Source of the DNA: Hyphomicrobiales bacterium
GTDB taxonomy: Bacteria; Pseudomonadota; Alphaproteobacteria; Rhizobiales; Kaistiaceae
Direction: 5' to 3'
Assembly (NCBI GenBank): GCA_017305815.1
Contig: JAFKJZ010000445.1
Location: 1-10,260, forward strand
DNA length: 10,260 nucleotides
Positions 7,822 through 10,260 of this stretch are shown here, in pieces. A program made the position numbers and the translations under genes. The stretch's first letter is position 1. Each line of letters begins with the position of its first letter. The notes beneath the pieces were generated by a model. The model was given only the letters and a program-made list of their open reading frames with translations, was not told where the DNA came from and made no database searches.

Positions 7822-7854
7822 CGCCGAAATGCCGGATTTCCCTGCATTTCGGCG
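7822..7854 (-). terminator. Hairpin between the beta-barrel gene and gyrA
   Basis: A perfect 11-bp inverted repeat (CGCCGAAATGC / GCATTTCGGCG) with an 11-nt loop lies about 80 nt beyond the stop of the outer-membrane protein gene and 8 bp upstream of the gyrA -35. Position suggests a terminator that insulates gyrA, but the trailing sequence (CGATTCCTTG) is only mildly T-rich. As a palindrome abutting a promoter it could also be a protein-binding site. Confidence 0.45.
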
Positions 7855-7932
7855 TGGTCGGGATCGGCAATGCGCGACGCCGGCAAAAGGCGACCCGCCG
7901 GCCCCGCCAGAGTGCGCTGCGGCAGCGCCGGG

Positions 7933-8802
7933 CTAGAAGCGAACCGACGCGCCGATGACTGGGCCGTGCTGGGTGACGTCCCAGTCGAATCCGCCCTTGG
8001 TGTAGTCCTGATAGAGCGCGCGATAGCCGATCCGCCACATCGTCTCGTGGCCCAGGATCTGGGTGCGATAGCCGAGATAGGCCTGCCCATTGAGGCTGAT
8101 GCGCGAGCCGATGTCGAAGCCGCCGACATCGCCTTCGATCGCCAGGTTCCAGCGCGGGGTCAGGTCGATGTCGACGCGCGCACCGACGAACGGATCGACC
8201 CACTGCACGCTGTCGGAAACTTCGCGAGAGGCCACGTCCGGCACCTCCACGCTGAGGTTGCCTTCGAGCCGGGTCCAGCGCAGGCCGGCGAGCGGCGAGA
8301 TGGCAAGGACGCGTGCCCCGCCGAATGCGTTGTCGCCGCCGAGCGGCGCTTCGAAGGCCCGGTAATAGGCGCCGGCGGAGACGATGGTGGTCGTCGTGCC
8401 CGCCCCCACATTCACTTCGGTCTGGCCGATGACGGGAAGCTTGGGACGGAACGTCTTCTCGCTGGTGACGTCGACATACTCGCCGTTGACGAAGACGCCG
8501 AACGCGCCGTTCGTTACCTCGACGACGCCCATCAGGCCGATGTCGAGATTCTTGAAGGTCTCGCTGAAGGGCACGTCGACATTGACCGGAATACCGCGCA
8601 GCGCGCCCTCGCCCTGCAACGACGCGGCCCAGAGATAGGGGCTGACGATCACCGACCAATCGCTCTGGCGCGCCGGCGCCGTCTCCTGCGACACGCCAAG
8701 ATCCGCGGCCGAGGCAGAAGCGCCGGACGCAGCGACGATGGCGAGCAGGACGGCGGTCGCCACCGCATGGCGCAGGCGGCGGCCCGAATGCGACGAATTC
8801 AA
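7933..8802 (-). CDS. Outer-membrane beta-barrel protein, uncharacterised family
   Basis: A predicted outer-membrane beta-barrel of 289 residues; function unknown. From the TTG at 8802 the protein has a proper signal peptide: a basic n-region (SGRRLRH), a hydrophobic core (13-26) and cleavage at ASA-A near residue 32. The mature part alternates polar and hydrophobic residues, is rich in aromatics, and ends in Phe (GASVRF), the classic C-terminal barrel signal. Landmarks that I associate with a widespread uncharacterised proteobacterial family are SPYLWAASLQG (54-64), NLDIGLMGVVEV (85-96), GDVGGFDIGS (224-233) and WRIGYRALYQDYTKGGF (256-272). The frame is also open to another TTG at 8868, but that buries the signal peptide behind 22 residues. 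The TTG at 8802 follows GGGGGA, 8 nt away. A weak -35-like TTGACG (8860-8865) has no good -10. A porin or adhesin role is possible but unsupported. Confidence 0.85.
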   Translation of the reverse strand: MNSSHSGRRLRHAVATAVLLAIVAASGASASAADLGVSQETAPARQSDWSVIVSPYLWAASLQGEGALRGIPVNVDVPFSETFKNLDIGLMGVVEVTNGAFGVFVNGEYVDVTSEKTFRPKLPVIGQTEVNVGAGTTTTIVSAGAYYRAFEAPLGGDNAFGGARVLAISPLAGLRWTRLEGNLSVEVPDVASREVSDSVQWVDPFVGARVDIDLTPRWNLAIEGDVGGFDIGSRISLNGQAYLGYRTQILGHETMWRIGYRALYQDYTKGGFDWDVTQHGPVIGASVRF

Positions 8803-8996
8803 GGTTTGATTCCCCCGGAAGTCCAAAGTCGGCGACAAGCTGGCGTCGTGGCGAGCCGGCGTCAACAACCCAAGGCCGCCGACGCCGCATCTGTCGCACG
8901 CGGCCGGCGACTGCCCCGAGGGAACGAGCGGCGGGCCGGATGACAGCCACCGGCATACGCTGCTATGACCAGATCAGCTTGGCGGGGCGTAGAAAC
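8803..8996. other. Divergent intergenic region between the beta-barrel gene and marC
   Basis: It carries 5' signals for both flanking genes. Leftward: the GGGGGA ribosome-binding site of the barrel gene, a GANTC site at 8808-8812 in its leader, and an isolated TTGACG. Rightward: the candidate marC promoter listed separately. I see no convincing coding frame in it apart from the possible 5' extension of marC from the ATG at 8940. Confidence 0.4.
8940..8969 (+). promoter_or_regulatory. Candidate marC promoter
   Basis: ATGACA (8940-8945, five of six against TTGACA) and TATGAC (8964-8969, four of six) are spaced by 18 bp. If used, transcription would begin near 8976, ahead of the GGCGGGG ribosome-binding site and the GTG at 8997. 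This would also mean that the ATG at 8940 is not a start codon. Confidence 0.35.
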
Positions 8997-9650
8997 GTGC
9001 TCGACTACCTTCTCAACGCGCTTGTCACCCTGTTCGTCACGATCGACCCGATCGGCCTCGCGCCGATATTCGTCGGGCTGACGCGCGGCATGACATCCGG
9101 CCAGCGCCGGCAGACGGCCGTCCGCGCCACCCTCACCGCCATCGCCATTCTCTACGCCTTCGCGCTCGTCGGCGAAGGCCTGCTCAATTTCCTCGGCATC
9201 TCGCTCGCGGCCTTCCGCATCGCAGGCGGTCTGCTGCTGTTCTGGATCGGCTTCGAAATGGTGTTCGAGCGGCGCGACCAGCGCAAGCTCGCCAACGCGA
9301 CCCGCGCCATTGAGGAGGAGCAGCAGCACGACCCCACCGACGTGCACCATCTCGCCGTGTTCCCGCTCGCCATTCCGCTTATGGCCGGGCCGGGCGCGAT
9401 TTCGGCGACGATCCTGATCTCCGCCTCGGCGCCGAGCACCATCGGGCTGCTCGGGCTGCTGGTGATCATCGCCATGCTGATCGGATGCTGTCTGCTCGTC
9501 TTTCTGCTCGCCGGCCCGCTCGATCGCATGCTGGGCAATACGGGGCGGATCGTGCTGACCCGCCTTCTCGGCGTGCTGCTCTCGGCGCTGGCCGTGCAGT
9601 TCGTCGCGGATGGCGTCACCGCCATCGCCCGCGCAGCAATCGGCAGCTGA
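8997..9650 (+). CDS. MarC-family integral membrane protein
   Basis: Inner-membrane protein of the MarC (UPF0056) family, about 217 residues with six predicted helices. Signatures are LLNALVTLFVTIDPIGLAPI at the start of helix 1 and PLAIPLMAGPGAISATIL opening the second half; a charged cytoplasmic-type linker (ERRDQRKLANATRAIEEEQQ) joins the two halves. The family is named after the E. coli mar locus, but MarC itself was not shown to cause multidrug resistance, and the biochemical role remains unknown. The start is ambiguous: an ATG at 8940 gives 236 residues with a non-family N-terminus, whereas the GTG at 8997 gives the usual family length and follows GGCGGGG by about 9 nt. I prefer the GTG. 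It is transcribed away from the barrel gene and precedes a CHAD-domain gene by 68 bp. Confidence 0.9.
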   Translation: MLDYLLNALVTLFVTIDPIGLAPIFVGLTRGMTSGQRRQTAVRATLTAIAILYAFALVGEGLLNFLGISLAAFRIAGGLLLFWIGFEMVFERRDQRKLANATRAIEEEQQHDPTDVHHLAVFPLAIPLMAGPGAISATILISASAPSTIGLLGLLVIIAMLIGCCLLVFLLAGPLDRMLGNTGRIVLTRLLGVLLSALAVQFVADGVTAIARAAIGS

Positions 9651-9656
9651 GGTCCC

Positions 9657-9689
9657 TTCCGGCCCGCGCCGGAACGGTCTAGAGAGACC
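9657..9689 (+). terminator. Tandem small hairpins after marC
   Basis: Two short perfect hairpins follow the marC stop: TTCCGGC / GCCGGAA with a 4-nt loop (9657-9674) and GGTCT / AGACC with a 4-nt loop (9676-9689). Neither is followed by a T-run, so termination is uncertain and the CHAD gene downstream could be cotranscribed. A second TTCCG at 9701-9705 could also pair with the first stem's right arm. Confidence 0.3.
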
Positions 9690-9718
9690 CGGAAATCCCG
9701 TTCCGCCGGACGCCCGCC

Positions 9719-10260
9719 ATGCCGAAACGCAAATCCCCCGAGGGTAACGCCCTGCTCGCCGCCGGCATGACTGCCGACGCGGCCATCGCCGCGATCCTGA
9801 CGACGGGCCAGGCGGAGCTGGTGACGGCGGTGCGCGCGGCGCTCGACCGGCCGCGACCGGACACGGTGCACGCGCTCCGAATGGCGCTGCAGCGGCTCGG
9901 CGCCGGGCTGGAGCTCTGCGCCGGCTTCGCGGCGGAAGCTCCGTTCGAGACGGCGCGCCGCGATGCGCGCGCCCTCTCCGACGGCCTCGGCGAAGCCCGC
10001 AACTGGGACATCTTCATCTCCGAAACCCTGGCCCGGCGGATCGAGGAACTGGCCGGTACGGCCGATATCGCGGCGCTCACCGAAGGCGCGGCCGCCGCAC
10101 GCCATGAGAGCTATCGACGGACCGGCGACCTGCTCGCCGGGCCGCTGCCGCAGAAGGTGCTGCTCGGCGTCGCCTTGCTGCTGTCTCAGACGCCCTGGCG
10201 CGAAGCCGACGGCCGCATGCCGAAGCGCCTTGCCGCCCGGATCGACGGACGCGCGCGCCG
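9719..10260 (+). CDS. CHAD-domain protein, C-terminus beyond window
   Basis: N-terminal 180 residues of a CHAD (conserved histidine alpha-helical domain) protein. The domain is an all-helical fold associated with polyphosphate binding and often found next to CYTH triphosphatase domains. Visible motifs are VHALRMALQRL (50-60), matching the family's VHxLRVxxRRL helix, and LGEARNWDIF (90-99), matching LGxxRDxDVF. A basic RHESYRR segment follows near residue 129. No CYTH domain precedes it, so this is either a stand-alone CHAD protein or one with additional domains to the right. The ATG at 9719 (MPKRKSPEGN) has only a weak CCGGA ahead of it; a second ATG at residue 17 is possible. Many CHAD proteins begin with a segment like TADAAIAAIL here, so either start keeps the domain. 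Polyphosphate binding is inferred from the family. Confidence 0.87.
   Translation, partial: MPKRKSPEGNALLAAGMTADAAIAAILTTGQAELVTAVRAALDRPRPDTVHALRMALQRLGAGLELCAGFAAEAPFETARRDARALSDGLGEARNWDIFISETLARRIEELAGTADIAALTEGAAAARHESYRRTGDLLAGPLPQKVLLGVALLLSQTPWREADGRMPKRLAARIDGRAR

Noticed and set aside
8803..8868. N-terminal extension of the barrel protein to the TTG at 8868
   Set aside because: It would place 22 residues ahead of a complete signal peptide; the TTG at 8802 with GGGGGA upstream gives normal export signals.
7729..8943. 404-residue plus-strand frame opposite the beta-barrel gene
   Set aside because: No family resemblance and extreme Arg/Ala/Asp content; the minus strand has a signal peptide and barrel signature ending in Phe.
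7811..8956. 381-residue minus-strand frame overlapping the beta-barrel gene in another frame
   Set aside because: Arg-rich, no signal peptide or motif; it runs through the gyrA promoter region.
9152..10105. 317-residue minus-strand frame opposite marC and the CHAD gene
   Set aside because: Shadow frame crossing two supported plus-strand genes and their intergenic gap.

Overview
The window is a GC-rich chromosomal segment of an alphaproteobacterium, most likely Hyphomicrobiales (Rhizobiales). The basis is the base composition, the housekeeping block gyrA - coaD - secreted cyclophilin - cytoplasmic cyclophilin - queA - tgt read in one direction, and an alphaproteobacterial-type insertion in the GyrA C-terminal domain. 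I cannot name the genus. No rRNA, tRNA, CRISPR array, insertion sequence, phage gene or integrase is visible.

Layout, left to right. (1) Positions 1-1668, minus strand: tgt (cut by the left edge) and queA, two queuosine tRNA-modification genes joined by an ATGA stop/start overlap. (2) 1742-2650, minus: a ten-helix DMT-superfamily exporter of the YddG type. (3) 2833-4447, minus: coaD (coenzyme A synthesis) followed by two tandem cyclophilin-type prolyl isomerases, one with a signal peptide and one without. A strong hairpin with a T-rich tail at 2755-2784 closes this operon. (4) 4651-4881, plus: a small predicted secreted protein that I do not recognise, convergent with gyrA and separated from it by a perfect 12-bp hairpin. 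(5) 4982-7753, minus: complete gyrA with a TTG start and a well-formed promoter. (6) 7933-8802, minus: an uncharacterised outer-membrane beta-barrel protein. (7) 8997-9650, plus: a MarC-family membrane protein. (8) 9719 to the right edge, plus: the N-terminal part of a CHAD-domain protein.

Most genes are independent housekeeping functions: DNA supercoiling, CoA synthesis, protein folding in two compartments, and Q34 tRNA modification. The left part reads as one long leftward block into which yddG appears to be inserted, with its own ribosome-binding site after a terminator. Non-ATG starts are frequent: TTG for gyrA and the beta-barrel, GTG for both cyclophilins and probably for marC.

I see no convincing new multi-gene system. 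The points most worth a second look are the GyrA quinolone-region residues (Gln and Met where E. coli has Ser83 and Asp87), a cluster of three GANTC (CcrM-type) sites on the gyrA promoter, a His in the GyrA box, and the unrecognised small secreted protein. Long plus-strand frames opposite queA, yddG and gyrA are high-GC shadows.
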